DNA of 64,000 nucleotides, from the NCBI GenBank assembly GCA_963836015.1, contig CAWIIF010000008.1, positions 62,001 to 126,000 of the forward strand, in the 5' to 3' direction. The DNA comes from CAWCDJ01 sp963836015. Lineage in GTDB: Bacteria > Acidobacteriota > Terriglobia > Bryobacterales > Bryobacteraceae. Below are positions 8,308 to 16,110 of the stretch, in pieces. The number at the start of each line of letters is the position of its first letter. Position 1 is the stretch's first letter. The position numbers and the translations under genes are program-made. The notes under the pieces were generated by a model. That model was not told the origin of the DNA. It made no database searches and saw nothing but the letters and a program-made list of their open reading frames with translations.

Positions 8308-10323
8308 TCAACGTTCGGCCAGTTTTCTGCCGGCGTCCAGGTGATCGAAGTTGAGAATGGCGTTGAAGACCAGGAAGTAGCTGCCCTTGGTCTCCGCGCG
8401 CCAGAACGGGTTGTTCGCGAACAGCACCACGTGGCCCTGGCCGAAGGGCGAATCGACCACGGCGGCGTGCTGCGCCAGCTCCGCGCCGTTGTCCAGCAGC
8501 CCCGAGACCAGCAGCTCGTTGGCGTTGGCCCAGCGCAGCACTACGCGCGGACGCGCCGCCGGCGGAATCACGTTCACCGGGTTACGCAACTGCTCGTCGG
8601 TGAGGGGCAGGGCTTCCCACCGTTCCGCATGCGGCTCTTCGGGAAGGTCCACCGGCGTGCGGCCCTGAGGGATGTCGGGATCGTCGGCCGTGCCGCGCCC
8701 CGTCGGGCGTTGTACGTCCTCCGGCCCGCCGCGCCGGCCTCCGCCTCCGCCCCCCGCCATGTTCGAGAGGTTGAACACCGGCGGATTCGCCGCGAAGATC
8801 GACAGGTTGTCGCTATAGCCGTAGACGATCGGGCTCGCCGCATCCACCAATTTCGACCGCAGGGCCGAGCCCGTCACCTTCAGCCGCTGCGTGGGCGCGA
8901 TCGAGACGCCCGGCGTAAACCCGAACGTCACCGCGAAATTATCGGTGTCGTTGGCCGTGATCAGCAGGCCGCCCTGCCGGACAAACTCCTGCAGGTGCTC
9001 GAGCCCGTCCCATCCGAGGCCCGGGCGCATATCGTCGGTCTCATCGATCTTCCCCAGGTTCGGCGTGAGCGCGGTGGTCTTCCAGGGCAGCGGATTTCCG
9101 TACATCGGCATGCCGCTGACGATCGTCTGCGGATTCCCGCGAACGCCCGGCGCGAACACGATGACGTCGTACTTCGACCGCAGTCCGGCGTCCTTCGAGA
9201 CCGTCTGGGTGCTGATGTAGGCGTACGGAATCTTGAGGCGGTCGAACTCCAGCCGCCACCAGCCTTCCGCCTGCGTGCTCAGCCATGTGTGCATCAGGGC
9301 GATACGCGCGGCCTGCACCGGGTGCGTCTTCACGGAGGGCGCGGCGGCCACCGCGTAGGCCCGCACACCCAGTTCGGCGCCGGCTTTGGCCAGCGCGTCC
9401 TGCGCGACGTTGCGCACGATGAACGACCCTCGGTTGAACTTGTGGCCGTCCGCCTCGAACGGTTCTTCGGCGGCCTCGAAGGCGGCATCGCGGAAGCGGT
9501 AGCGCAGAGTCATCAAGGCGCTGTCCGCATTATGGTTGATGAGGAAGATGCCGCCCGTGCCCTCGACTCCGCCGGGGGCTTCGACCGGCCCTTCCACGCG
9601 AGTCATTTTGGCGTCGAGCACTTTGACGTCGGTCACGCGCGCCACCTGCACGTTGCCGAGCTCGCCGAAGGTCCACCCGGTGTCGTCGTAGATGCTCTTC
9701 TGCGGATCGTTGGGCGCCCAGTACTGGTAGTCGAGCAGCGTGTCGGCGATGCGGCTGTAGGGCTGGTCCATGCGCACCACGTAGGTGCCGGCGGGGAAGG
9801 TGCGGGGCGCCGGCTTGGGCTTCTCGGCGGGCTTGGCCGCGGTATCGGTTGCCGTCTCGTCGGTAGCGCCGCCGCGCCCTCCGCGGCCCGCGCGCGCCGC
9901 CTTCTTGGGCGTCATCATGACGGTGAACGGCTCACCGGCGCGGGAGATCTCGCAGCCCTGGTCCTGCAGCATGCGGAGCAGGTCCGCCTGCGCGCCGGGA
10001 CGCGGATCGTCGCCCGGAAACACGTAAGCGGCCGGTCCTTCGGTGCGCGGCTTCTCGATCGAGCGCTTGGATTTCAGGTAGAAATTGTGCAGGAACAGCT
10101 TGTTGTTCGTGGCGAAGTAGGAGAGCGCCGTCAGCACGCCGGTCTGTTCGTAGTTGTTATTGTTGCGCTGCGACCATTTGGCCTTGGGCAGCGGCGGATT
10201 CTGCTTGAACCATGTGCGCGCGTACTCGTTCGGGCGCAGCGTGCGCTCTTCCGTATCGGCGCCGCCGTTGCCGAAGGTCTCGTACAGCCGGCTGATGCCG
10301 TTGTGCGTCGCCGCGATGAACAT
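8308..10323 (-). CDS. M14 zinc carboxypeptidase-like protein, 3' part after a frameshift
   Basis: This 671-codon frame is the C-terminal portion of the protein that begins at 11350. Its first residues MFIAATHNGISRLYETFG continue the peptidase core; the later part (from about residue 300) is a long accessory region with FVRQGGLLITANDTDNF and a Gly-rich linker near residues 490-500, resembling a glutamine-amidotransferase-like fold seen at the C-terminus of large acidobacterial M14 proteins. The ATG at 10323 has no ribosome binding site and is internal to the family alignment, so independent translation is unlikely. Restoring the frame would give a secreted protein of about 1,013 residues. Confidence 0.75.
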   Translation of the reverse strand: MFIAATHNGISRLYETFGNGGADTEERTLRPNEYARTWFKQNPPLPKAKWSQRNNNNYEQTGVLTALSYFATNNKLFLHNFYLKSKRSIEKPRTEGPAAYVFPGDDPRPGAQADLLRMLQDQGCEISRAGEPFTVMMTPKKAARAGRGGRGGATDETATDTAAKPAEKPKPAPRTFPAGTYVVRMDQPYSRIADTLLDYQYWAPNDPQKSIYDDTGWTFGELGNVQVARVTDVKVLDAKMTRVEGPVEAPGGVEGTGGIFLINHNADSALMTLRYRFRDAAFEAAEEPFEADGHKFNRGSFIVRNVAQDALAKAGAELGVRAYAVAAAPSVKTHPVQAARIALMHTWLSTQAEGWWRLEFDRLKIPYAYISTQTVSKDAGLRSKYDVIVFAPGVRGNPQTIVSGMPMYGNPLPWKTTALTPNLGKIDETDDMRPGLGWDGLEHLQEFVRQGGLLITANDTDNFAVTFGFTPGVSIAPTQRLKVTGSALRSKLVDAASPIVYGYSDNLSIFAANPPVFNLSNMAGGGGGGRRGGPEDVQRPTGRGTADDPDIPQGRTPVDLPEEPHAERWEALPLTDEQLRNPVNVIPPAARPRVVLRWANANELLVSGLLDNGAELAQHAAVVDSPFGQGHVVLFANNPFWRAETKGSYFLVFNAILNFDHLDAGRKLAER

Positions 10324-11350
10324 CAGGTAGCTCGGGAGACCACGTGTCGAACGTGCCGTGGGTGAACACGCCGGGCATGCCGAACTTGGTCATCTCCGAG
10401 ACGTTGTCCCATCCCAGCATCTGCCACTCGTCGGCCAGGATCGGGTCGATCCACGCGTTGTAAGGGCCGTCGCCTACCGTGTTGTCGTAGAGATAGGGCA
10501 CCGATTCGTGCAGGTCGTGGAGCACCTGCGCCTTCCAGCCGACGAACGTCTTGAGCACCGTCCGCGTGAGCTCGAGGGTCAGCCCCATGGAGTCGCGATT
10601 GTTGTCGTGGGCCACGTAGTGGCCCCAGTAGACTAGGTTCGGCCACTCCTTGTTGGGGTTCTCGCGGTGCCACCGGTAGAGATCCACCATGCGGTCGCGC
10701 CCGTCCACTTCCACCACCGGGGTGATCAGCGTGATCACGTTCTCGCGGATATGCCGGATGTAGGCGCTGTCGTCGACCGCCAGCCGGTAGGCCAGCTCCA
10801 TCAGCGCGGTGGGCGCCCCGGTCTCGGGCGAGTGTATGGTGCCGGTGATGTAGTAGACCGGGGTAGAGGCCGCTACCAGCCGGTCGGCCTCGGCATCGTC
10901 CAGGTTAATCGTGCGAGGGTCGGCGAGCTTCGCCAGGCGCGCGCGATTTTCGTCGAGCTTGGCCAGCAGCTTCTCGTCGGCCACCGCCACCGCGATCATC
11001 TCGCGGCCCTCTTCGGTCTTGCCGATGCTAAACACCTTCACGCGCGGGCTGGCCTTCTCGAGCATCCGCATGTAGCGGTAGACATCTTCCGCATAGGGCA
11101 GGATGCCGGGCGCTCCGGACACGTCGCCCAGCACGGCCTTGGGCGTGGGCACGGTTTTCGACGCCGGCAGATAATCCGTCAGCGGAGAATTGAAAAAGGG
11201 CTCGGTGGTGTACTCGCGGATCTTCTGCGTGTACTCCTCGTCGATGGGCTGGCCTGCGTCGCGGCCGGGCTTCAGCAGGACAGTGCCGGCGGGCTGTCCG
11301 AGCAAAGGAAGGGTGGCTAGTGCCGACGCAAGACACCAAAGGAGTTTCAT
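10157..11350 (-). CDS. Secreted M14 family zinc carboxypeptidase, 5' part before a frameshift
   Basis: The N-terminal part of an exported zinc peptidase. Residues 1-20 are a signal peptide (LLWCLASALATLPLLGQ). The peptidase domain carries the zinc-binding HSPE pair (H173, E176, in TGTIHSPETGAP) and a further His near 278-281 (VLHDLHES), as expected for family M14. The reading frame is correct to about P339 (HGTFDTWSP). Beyond a single extra G at 10333 the frame is wrong and the remaining residues (to 10157) are not family-like; the true continuation is in the next frame (8308-10323). The gene is either a recent pseudogene or carries a sequencing error. Confidence 0.78.
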   Translation of the reverse strand: MKLLWCLASALATLPLLGQPAGTVLLKPGRDAGQPIDEEYTQKIREYTTEPFFNSPLTDYLPASKTVPTPKAVLGDVSGAPGILPYAEDVYRYMRMLEKASPRVKVFSIGKTEEGREMIAVAVADEKLLAKLDENRARLAKLADPRTINLDDAEADRLVAASTPVYYITGTIHSPETGAPTALMELAYRLAVDDSAYIRHIRENVITLITPVVEVDGRDRMVDLYRWHRENPNKEWPNLVYWGHYVAHDNNRDSMGLTLELTRTVLKTFVGWKAQVLHDLHESVPYLYDNTVGDGPYNAWIDPILADEWQMLGWDNVSEMTKFGMPGVFTHGTFDTWSPELPDVHRGDAQRHQPAVRDLRQRRRRYGRAHAAPERVRAHMVQAESAAAQGQMVAAQQ

Positions 11351-11375
11351 TCAGAGAATATAGCGCACTTGGTGC

Positions 11376-11891
11376 TTAAAATAACCGTTCCATCAGGGAA
11401 GCCAGCAGGTCGCGATTGACCAGACCCGTTCGGAGCGTTCGCAAGTCGGAAAAACGCCAGTGGGCGGCCCCGCCTTCCACGCAATAGAACAGCATTTGCG
11501 TGCGAACCTCGAAGTGTTTCAGCATCTCCTGGTTGTACGTGCGGATCTCGCCTTCGAGCACGTACGGGATCAGGAATTTCTCCGTGGATACCAGCTCGCG
11601 GGGAGCCTCGAACGCGATCTGCATCTCGCGGCCCTGCCAGGCGATCTGGAGCAGGTTGGCGCCCGATTCCCGAAACAGCTCCGGCGTGTAGACCGGCGGA
11701 GTAAGCTCCAGCGTGGCCTGCGAGAGCCTCCGGTTGACGCTTTCGACGAACTCCGCGCAGATCGCATGAAGCTCGTTGGCGCCGCGCCGCCGCAGCGCGC
11801 TCGTATCGGAGGCGTTCACGGCGAACTGCTCGGTCCTCTTCGCCGCATCGATCTGCCGGGCCAGCCGGGCAATCAGTTCGTCGTGGGGCAT
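11376..11891 (-). CDS. Conserved hypothetical protein
   Basis: A 171-residue soluble protein of unrecognised family. The N-terminal half (residues 1-60) is helical and charged (MPHDELIARLARQIDAAKRT); the C-terminal half mixes strands and helices, with EGEIRTYNQEMLKHF and a final helix LASLMERLF. It has no signal peptide, membrane segment or metal-binding motif. The ATG at 11891 was chosen over a much longer upstream frame because that frame is only the antisense of the aminotransferase gene. It ends 26 bases before the M14 peptidase start, in the same direction, so co-transcription with the peptidase is possible. It diverges from the aminotransferase gene. Confidence 0.7.
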   Translation of the reverse strand: MPHDELIARLARQIDAAKRTEQFAVNASDTSALRRRGANELHAICAEFVESVNRRLSQATLELTPPVYTPELFRESGANLLQIAWQGREMQIAFEAPRELVSTEKFLIPYVLEGEIRTYNQEMLKHFEVRTQMLFYCVEGGAAHWRFSDLRTLRTGLVNRDLLASLMERLF

Positions 11892-11957
11892 AGTAGGTGG
11901 TTGGCTTATTGTAAAGCGGCGCGGTGCCCGTTTTCCAGCACGCGCTATGATGAGACA

Positions 11958-13178
11958 ATGACAACCGCCCTTCCACCAGTGGACCAGTCCGCCCAGGCGA
12001 CGATGGACCTGGAGCGAGAGTATCTCCTGCAGAATTACGCCCGCTACCCGCTCGTTCTCGCGCGCGGCAAGGGCTGCTACGTCTACGATCTGGAGGGCCG
12101 CCGTTATCTCGATTTCATCACCGGCATCGGGGTCAACGCGCTGGGGCACGCGCATCCGCGCATCGTGAAGGTCATTCGCGAGCAGGCCGCGCTGCTGATT
12201 CACAGCTCCAACCTTTACTATCACCAGTACCAGGGGCCGCTCGCCAGGCGGCTGGTGGAGATGAGCGGCCTGGCGCGCGCCTTCTTCGCCAACACCGGGA
12301 CCGAGGCAGTGGAGGGCGCGCTCAAGATGGCGCACTCCCACGGGCGCGGCCTGCATCCCGATAAGTTCGAGCTGATCGCGCTCGAGAACGGCTTCCACGG
12401 CCGCACCATGGGCGCGCTCTCCGTGACCGGGCAGGAAAAGTACCGCCGCGATTTCGAGCCGCTCGTTCCGGGCGTCAAATTCGTTCCGGCCAACGACGAG
12501 GCCGCGCTCGAAGCCGCCTTCAGCAGCCGCACCGCGGGAATGATCCTGGAGATGATCCAGGGCGAGGGCGGCGTCTATCCCCTGACGCACGAGTACGTGG
12601 CCAAAGCGCGCGAGCTCGCCGACCGGCACAACGCCCTGCTGATCGCCGACGAAACGCAGTGCGGCGTGGGCCGCCCCGGGACGTATTTCGCATATCAGCG
12701 CTCGTCGCCGGTCATCCTGCCGGATGTCGTGGTGGCCGCCAAGCCGGTAGCCTGCGGGCTGCCGCTCGGATTCATCCTGGCCAACGAGAAAGCGGCCGCC
12801 GCGATCAAGCCGGGGATGCACGGCACCACGTTCGGCGGCGGCGCACTGGCCTGCCGCGTGTCGCTCGAGTTCCTGAACATCCTGGACGAGCTGCTGCCCG
12901 CCATCGAGCGCGTCGGCGGGTATTTCCACGTGAGCCTGAACGAGCTCGCCCGCAAGCACCCCGTGATCAAAGAGGTCCGCGGCTTCGGCCTGATGCTGGG
13001 CGTGGACCTGGCGGTGCCCGGCAAACAGATCGTGCTCGACGCCATGGCCGAGGGCCTGCTTATCAACTGCACGCACGACACCGTCCTGCGCTTCCTGCCC
13101 CCCTACATCGTCACGGAGAAGGAAGTGGACCAGGTAGTGAAGATCCTCAACAAGCTGCTGGGCAAGTTGAAAAGCTGA
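11958..13178 (+). CDS. argD: Class-III aminotransferase, acetylornithine aminotransferase-like
   Basis: A 406-residue PLP enzyme of aminotransferase class III. The phosphate-binding NTGTEAVEGALKMA (112-125), the PLP-ring aspartate D231 in LLIADETQCGVGRPG, and Schiff-base lysine K262 in AAKPVACGLPLGF are present. Closest by pattern is acetylornithine/succinylornithine aminotransferase (arginine biosynthesis), but no arg genes are adjacent and 4-aminobutyrate or ornithine aminotransferase remain possible. The ATG at 11958 follows TATGAT (11946-11951) by six bases with no Shine-Dalgarno sequence, suggesting a leaderless transcript. It diverges from the small gene ending at 11891 and stands alone. 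Confidence 0.82.
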   Translation: MTTALPPVDQSAQATMDLEREYLLQNYARYPLVLARGKGCYVYDLEGRRYLDFITGIGVNALGHAHPRIVKVIREQAALLIHSSNLYYHQYQGPLARRLVEMSGLARAFFANTGTEAVEGALKMAHSHGRGLHPDKFELIALENGFHGRTMGALSVTGQEKYRRDFEPLVPGVKFVPANDEAALEAAFSSRTAGMILEMIQGEGGVYPLTHEYVAKARELADRHNALLIADETQCGVGRPGTYFAYQRSSPVILPDVVVAAKPVACGLPLGFILANEKAAAAIKPGMHGTTFGGGALACRVSLEFLNILDELLPAIERVGGYFHVSLNELARKHPVIKEVRGFGLMLGVDLAVPGKQIVLDAMAEGLLINCTHDTVLRFLPPYIVTEKEVDQVVKILNKLLGKLKS

Positions 13179-13217
13179 GGCGAGACGCGCAGGCCCTCGG
13201 CCCCTTGCCCTCCGCCC

Positions 13218-13643
13218 TTACAGCGGAATGATCACATTCGAGGCGGAGCCCCGCAGCCGTGTGACCGTATAGATCTCGTCCTGCCCGATATTGAATGCCG
13301 GCACCAACGAGAAGCGGTGCACCGTGGTGATCCCCTCCGTGCGAATGTGCGCGGACGATCCGGTCGTGTTCTGCAGTGTGGTCTGCGGAATCAGAACGCT
13401 AAAGGTCGTCGAGCCGGAATCGACCGTGATCGTGAGCGTTACGCTGACCACCGTCCCGAGATCCGGGACTTCGACCTTTCGAATCTGGTCGCCTGTGAAA
13501 TTCAGGGTTCTCTGCCCGTCCTGGTATTGAAAATGGGCCAGGCCGCCGGCGCCTACCGGCAGGTAAGTGATGCTGATCCCGCCACCGCTCAGTTCGTAGT
13601 GATCCGGGGCTGTAAACGATTGCGCTGCTGGCGCTGCTGACAT
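13218..13643 (-). CDS. Hypothetical protein, beta-rich
   Basis: A 141-residue protein of unknown function. The composition (many Thr, Ser, Val, Gly; alternating pattern in VVSVTLTITVDSGSTTFSVL) suggests an all-beta fold. No signal peptide or membrane helix is visible. ATG at 13643 was chosen because AAGGAGG lies eight bases upstream, the strongest ribosome binding site in this neighbourhood; a frame 12 codons longer lacks one. It converges on the aminotransferase gene and diverges from the FMN reductase gene across 155 bases. I do not recognise a family. Confidence 0.7.
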   Translation of the reverse strand: MSAAPAAQSFTAPDHYELSGGGISITYLPVGAGGLAHFQYQDGQRTLNFTGDQIRKVEVPDLGTVVSVTLTITVDSGSTTFSVLIPQTTLQNTTGSSAHIRTEGITTVHRFSLVPAFNIGQDEIYTVTRLRGSASNVIIPL

Positions 13644-13798
13644 AACGTATTCCCTCCTTGGAGCCGCCTTGCGGCCCAAACTGAGGTCTAGTGCCAGTCC
13701 GTTCGCAGGCGTTTCAAGCCTCCGTGCGATTCGTCACATCCGGCTAGAATCCCACCGGTAAGGCTCGACATCAAATATCTCGAAGTAGAGAGAAACGC

Positions 13799-14362
13799 AT
13801 GAAGATCCTGGTATTTGCCGGAAGCATTCGCAAAGATTCGCTGCACCGCAAGCTGGCACGGGTGGCCGCGCAAACTCTCGCAGCCAAGGGCCTCGACGTC
13901 ACACTGGCCGATCTGCGCGATTACCCCATGCCCATGTACGATGGCGACCTGGAAGCCGAGGGCATGCCCGGACCGGCGCGCGCCTTTCGCGAATTGCTGC
14001 GGGCGCACGACGTGTTCGTGATCGCGTCACCGGAGTACAACGGCTCGTTCAGCGGACTGCTCAAGAACGCCATCGACTGGGCGTCGCGGGGCATCAACGG
14101 CGAGCGGCCCGGGGCGGTCTTCCGGGGCAAGCGGGCGGCCCTGCTGAGCGCATCGCCGGGACCGAATGGCGGACGGCGCGGCTTGCGGCACACTCGTGAA
14201 CTGCTGGAAATGCTGGGCGTCCAGGTGATGCCGGTGGAGGTCTCACTCGCTAGCGCGGCTTCGGCGTTCGATGCCCAAGGCAGCCTCGCGCGCCCCGAAG
14301 ACGCTGCTCAACTGGAGCACATGACGGACGCCTTGCGGCAGTCCACCGCCGTCGCTGCGTAG
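13799..14362 (+). CDS. NADPH-dependent FMN reductase family protein
   Basis: A 187-residue flavodoxin-like quinone/FMN reductase. The flavin-phosphate loop is at residues 7-14 (AGSIRKDS), and SPEYNGSFSGLLKNAIDW (about 78-95) is the second family signature contacting the isoalloxazine ring. Such enzymes reduce FMN, quinones, azo dyes or chromate with NAD(P)H in the cytoplasm; which applies here cannot be told. Downstream, the MFS transporter begins ten bases after the stop codon in the same direction, so the two may be linked in function or transcription, although the transporter also has its own -10-like box. Confidence 0.87.
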   Translation: MKILVFAGSIRKDSLHRKLARVAAQTLAAKGLDVTLADLRDYPMPMYDGDLEAEGMPGPARAFRELLRAHDVFVIASPEYNGSFSGLLKNAIDWASRGINGERPGAVFRGKRAALLSASPGPNGGRRGLRHTRELLEMLGVQVMPVEVSLASAASAFDAQGSLARPEDAAQLEHMTDALRQSTAVAA

Positions 14363-14372
14363 AATAAGGATT

Positions 14373-15611
14373 GTGTCTTCGCCCGCGGCCGGCCGCATCG
14401 CCTTCCGCTATCCCAATTTCCGCCTATACATGACGGCGCGGTTTGTCGCCACGCTCTCGTCCGAAATGCAGGCCGTGGCGGTTGCCTGGCAGGTGTACGG
14501 CATCACCGGCCGGCCGCTCGACCTGGGCCTGGTGGGGCTGGCGCAATTCCTCCCCGGCATCTTCCTGTTTCTGCTGGCCGGCCACACGGCCGACCGTCTG
14601 CCGCGGCGCCGCATCCTGATAGGCTGCTATCTGGGGTTCACGGTCTGCTCCCTGCTGCTCCTGGGGTTCACCCTGCACGGCTTGCGGTCGGTGTATCCCA
14701 TCTACGCAGTGCTGTTGTGGAACGGCGTGGTGCGGGCGTTCAACGGGCCGGCCGCGCAGGCGCTGTTGCCGCTACTCGTCCCCGAGGAGCATTTTCCGAA
14801 CGCGGTGGCCTGGGGATCGTCGGTCTTTCAGTTCGCCATGGTGATCGGCCCGATGGCGGGCGGCTTCCTTTACGGCATCGCCGGCAGCCCCATTCCTGTG
14901 TATGCCACGGCGGCGGTTTCGTACCTCACGGCCCTGGCCCTGATGGCCATCGTTCGCATCCGCGGCCCGGAGCGTCCGCGCGGAACCGCTTCGCTCGGCG
15001 CCGTCCTCGAAGGCCTGCGCTTTATCTGGAAGAACAAGCTGATGCTGGGCGCGATCAGCCTCGACCTGTTCGCGGTGCTGCTCGGCGGCGCGGTGGCGCT
15101 GCTGCCCGTGTACGCGAGCGAGATCCTGAAAGTGGGGGCGTATGGCCTGGGCATGCTGCGCGCGGCACCGGGCGCGGGCGCGGTGATCATGGCCATCGCG
15201 GTGGCGCACCGGCCCCTGCGAAGGCACGCAGGTGCGGCCATGTTATGGGGGGTAGCCGCCTTCGGAGTGTTTACCATCGTGTTCGGCCTTTCGCACAGCA
15301 TGCCCGTGGCGCTGGCCGCGCTATTCCTGGTGGGCGCGAGCGACATGGTGAGCGTAATCGTGCGCCACACCATCGTGCAGCTTTGGACGCCCGACGCCAT
15401 GCGCGGACGCGTGAGCGCGGTCAACATGGTGTTCATCGGGGCGTCGAACGAAGTCGGCCAGTTCGAATCGGGTGTGACGGCGCAGTGGCTCGGCACGGTC
15501 CCGGCGGTGCTGGCGGGCGGGGTGGGGACCATCGTGGTCGTCGTCCTCTGGGCCGCGATGTTTCCCGCCCTGCGCCAGGTGGATCAACTGGCCGGGCCGC
15601 CGAAAGGTTGA
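14373..15611 (+). CDS. MFS transporter, EntS-like exporter
   Basis: A 412-residue major facilitator superfamily protein with about twelve membrane helices. The conserved cytoplasmic loop between helices 2 and 3 reads AGHTADRLPRRRIL (about 68-81), and the later half has VRHTIVQLWTPDAMRGRVSAV, typical of the MFS_3 / enterobactin-exporter-like branch. The substrate is unknown; neighbours give no siderophore context. The start is GTG at 14373, seven bases after TAGAAT (14360-14365), which itself overlaps the stop codon of the FMN reductase gene. An AAGGA lies too close to the start to act as a standard ribosome binding site. Confidence 0.88.
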   Translation: MSSPAAGRIAFRYPNFRLYMTARFVATLSSEMQAVAVAWQVYGITGRPLDLGLVGLAQFLPGIFLFLLAGHTADRLPRRRILIGCYLGFTVCSLLLLGFTLHGLRSVYPIYAVLLWNGVVRAFNGPAAQALLPLLVPEEHFPNAVAWGSSVFQFAMVIGPMAGGFLYGIAGSPIPVYATAAVSYLTALALMAIVRIRGPERPRGTASLGAVLEGLRFIWKNKLMLGAISLDLFAVLLGGAVALLPVYASEILKVGAYGLGMLRAAPGAGAVIMAIAVAHRPLRRHAGAAMLWGVAAFGVFTIVFGLSHSMPVALAALFLVGASDMVSVIVRHTIVQLWTPDAMRGRVSAVNMVFIGASNEVGQFESGVTAQWLGTVPAVLAGGVGTIVVVVLWAAMFPALRQVDQLAGPPKG

Positions 15612-15645
15612 CAACCGGCCGCGCCCCGGCGGATACTGGCGGGCC

Positions 15646-15984
15646 ATGGTGCGGGACATCCGCTACGCATTTCGGACGCTCTGCCGGAACCCGGCGGTAT
15701 CGCTGGCGGCGGTGGTATCGCTGGCTCTCGCGGTGGGAGCGTGCACCGCGGCCTTCTCCCTGCTGGATGCTCTCGTGCTGCGTCCGCTGCCGGTCACGGC
15801 GCCGCACGCCTTGTTCTGGCTGGCCTATCCCGAACGCATCGGCGGCCGTTCCGCCGACAACGATTCTTTCAGCTACCCCGCCTTCCTCGAATTCCGTGCG
15901 GCGGCGGCGAAGCAGGCCGATCTCTTCGCGGTGACAACCTGGGCCGGCTGTACTACGACCAGCACGATCTGGCTCTCGCGCTGA
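15646..15984 (+). pseudogene. Truncated ADOP permease (5' fragment only)
   Basis: The first 95 or so residues match the membrane-entry part of ADOP permeases: DIRYAFRTLCRNPAVSLAAV, then a hydrophobic helix and DALVLRPLPVTAPHALFWLA, then the start of the periplasmic domain to about QADLFAV. After about 15930 similarity ends abruptly and the DNA continues as the TPR region of a CHAT protease in another frame; the permease frame stops at TGA 15982-15984. Some 700 residues of permease are missing, so the gene cannot be functional as a transporter. The N-terminal charged cytoplasmic region of the full-length form is also absent. Confidence 0.8.
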
Positions 15985-16110
15985 GCTATCACACGCAGGC
16001 GCTGGCTCTCATATGCGGACCTGCTGTACCTGCTGGGGCGCAAGGCCGAAGCCCGCGAGAAGCTGGAGGCCGAAATCGCCATCAGCAGCCGCATTTCCGA
16101 TCGCGAGGGT

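Noticed and set aside
11376..13076. A 566-codon minus-strand frame whose last part is the small gene 11376-11891.
   Set aside because: The upstream part is antisense to the aminotransferase gene; the real start is ATG 11891.
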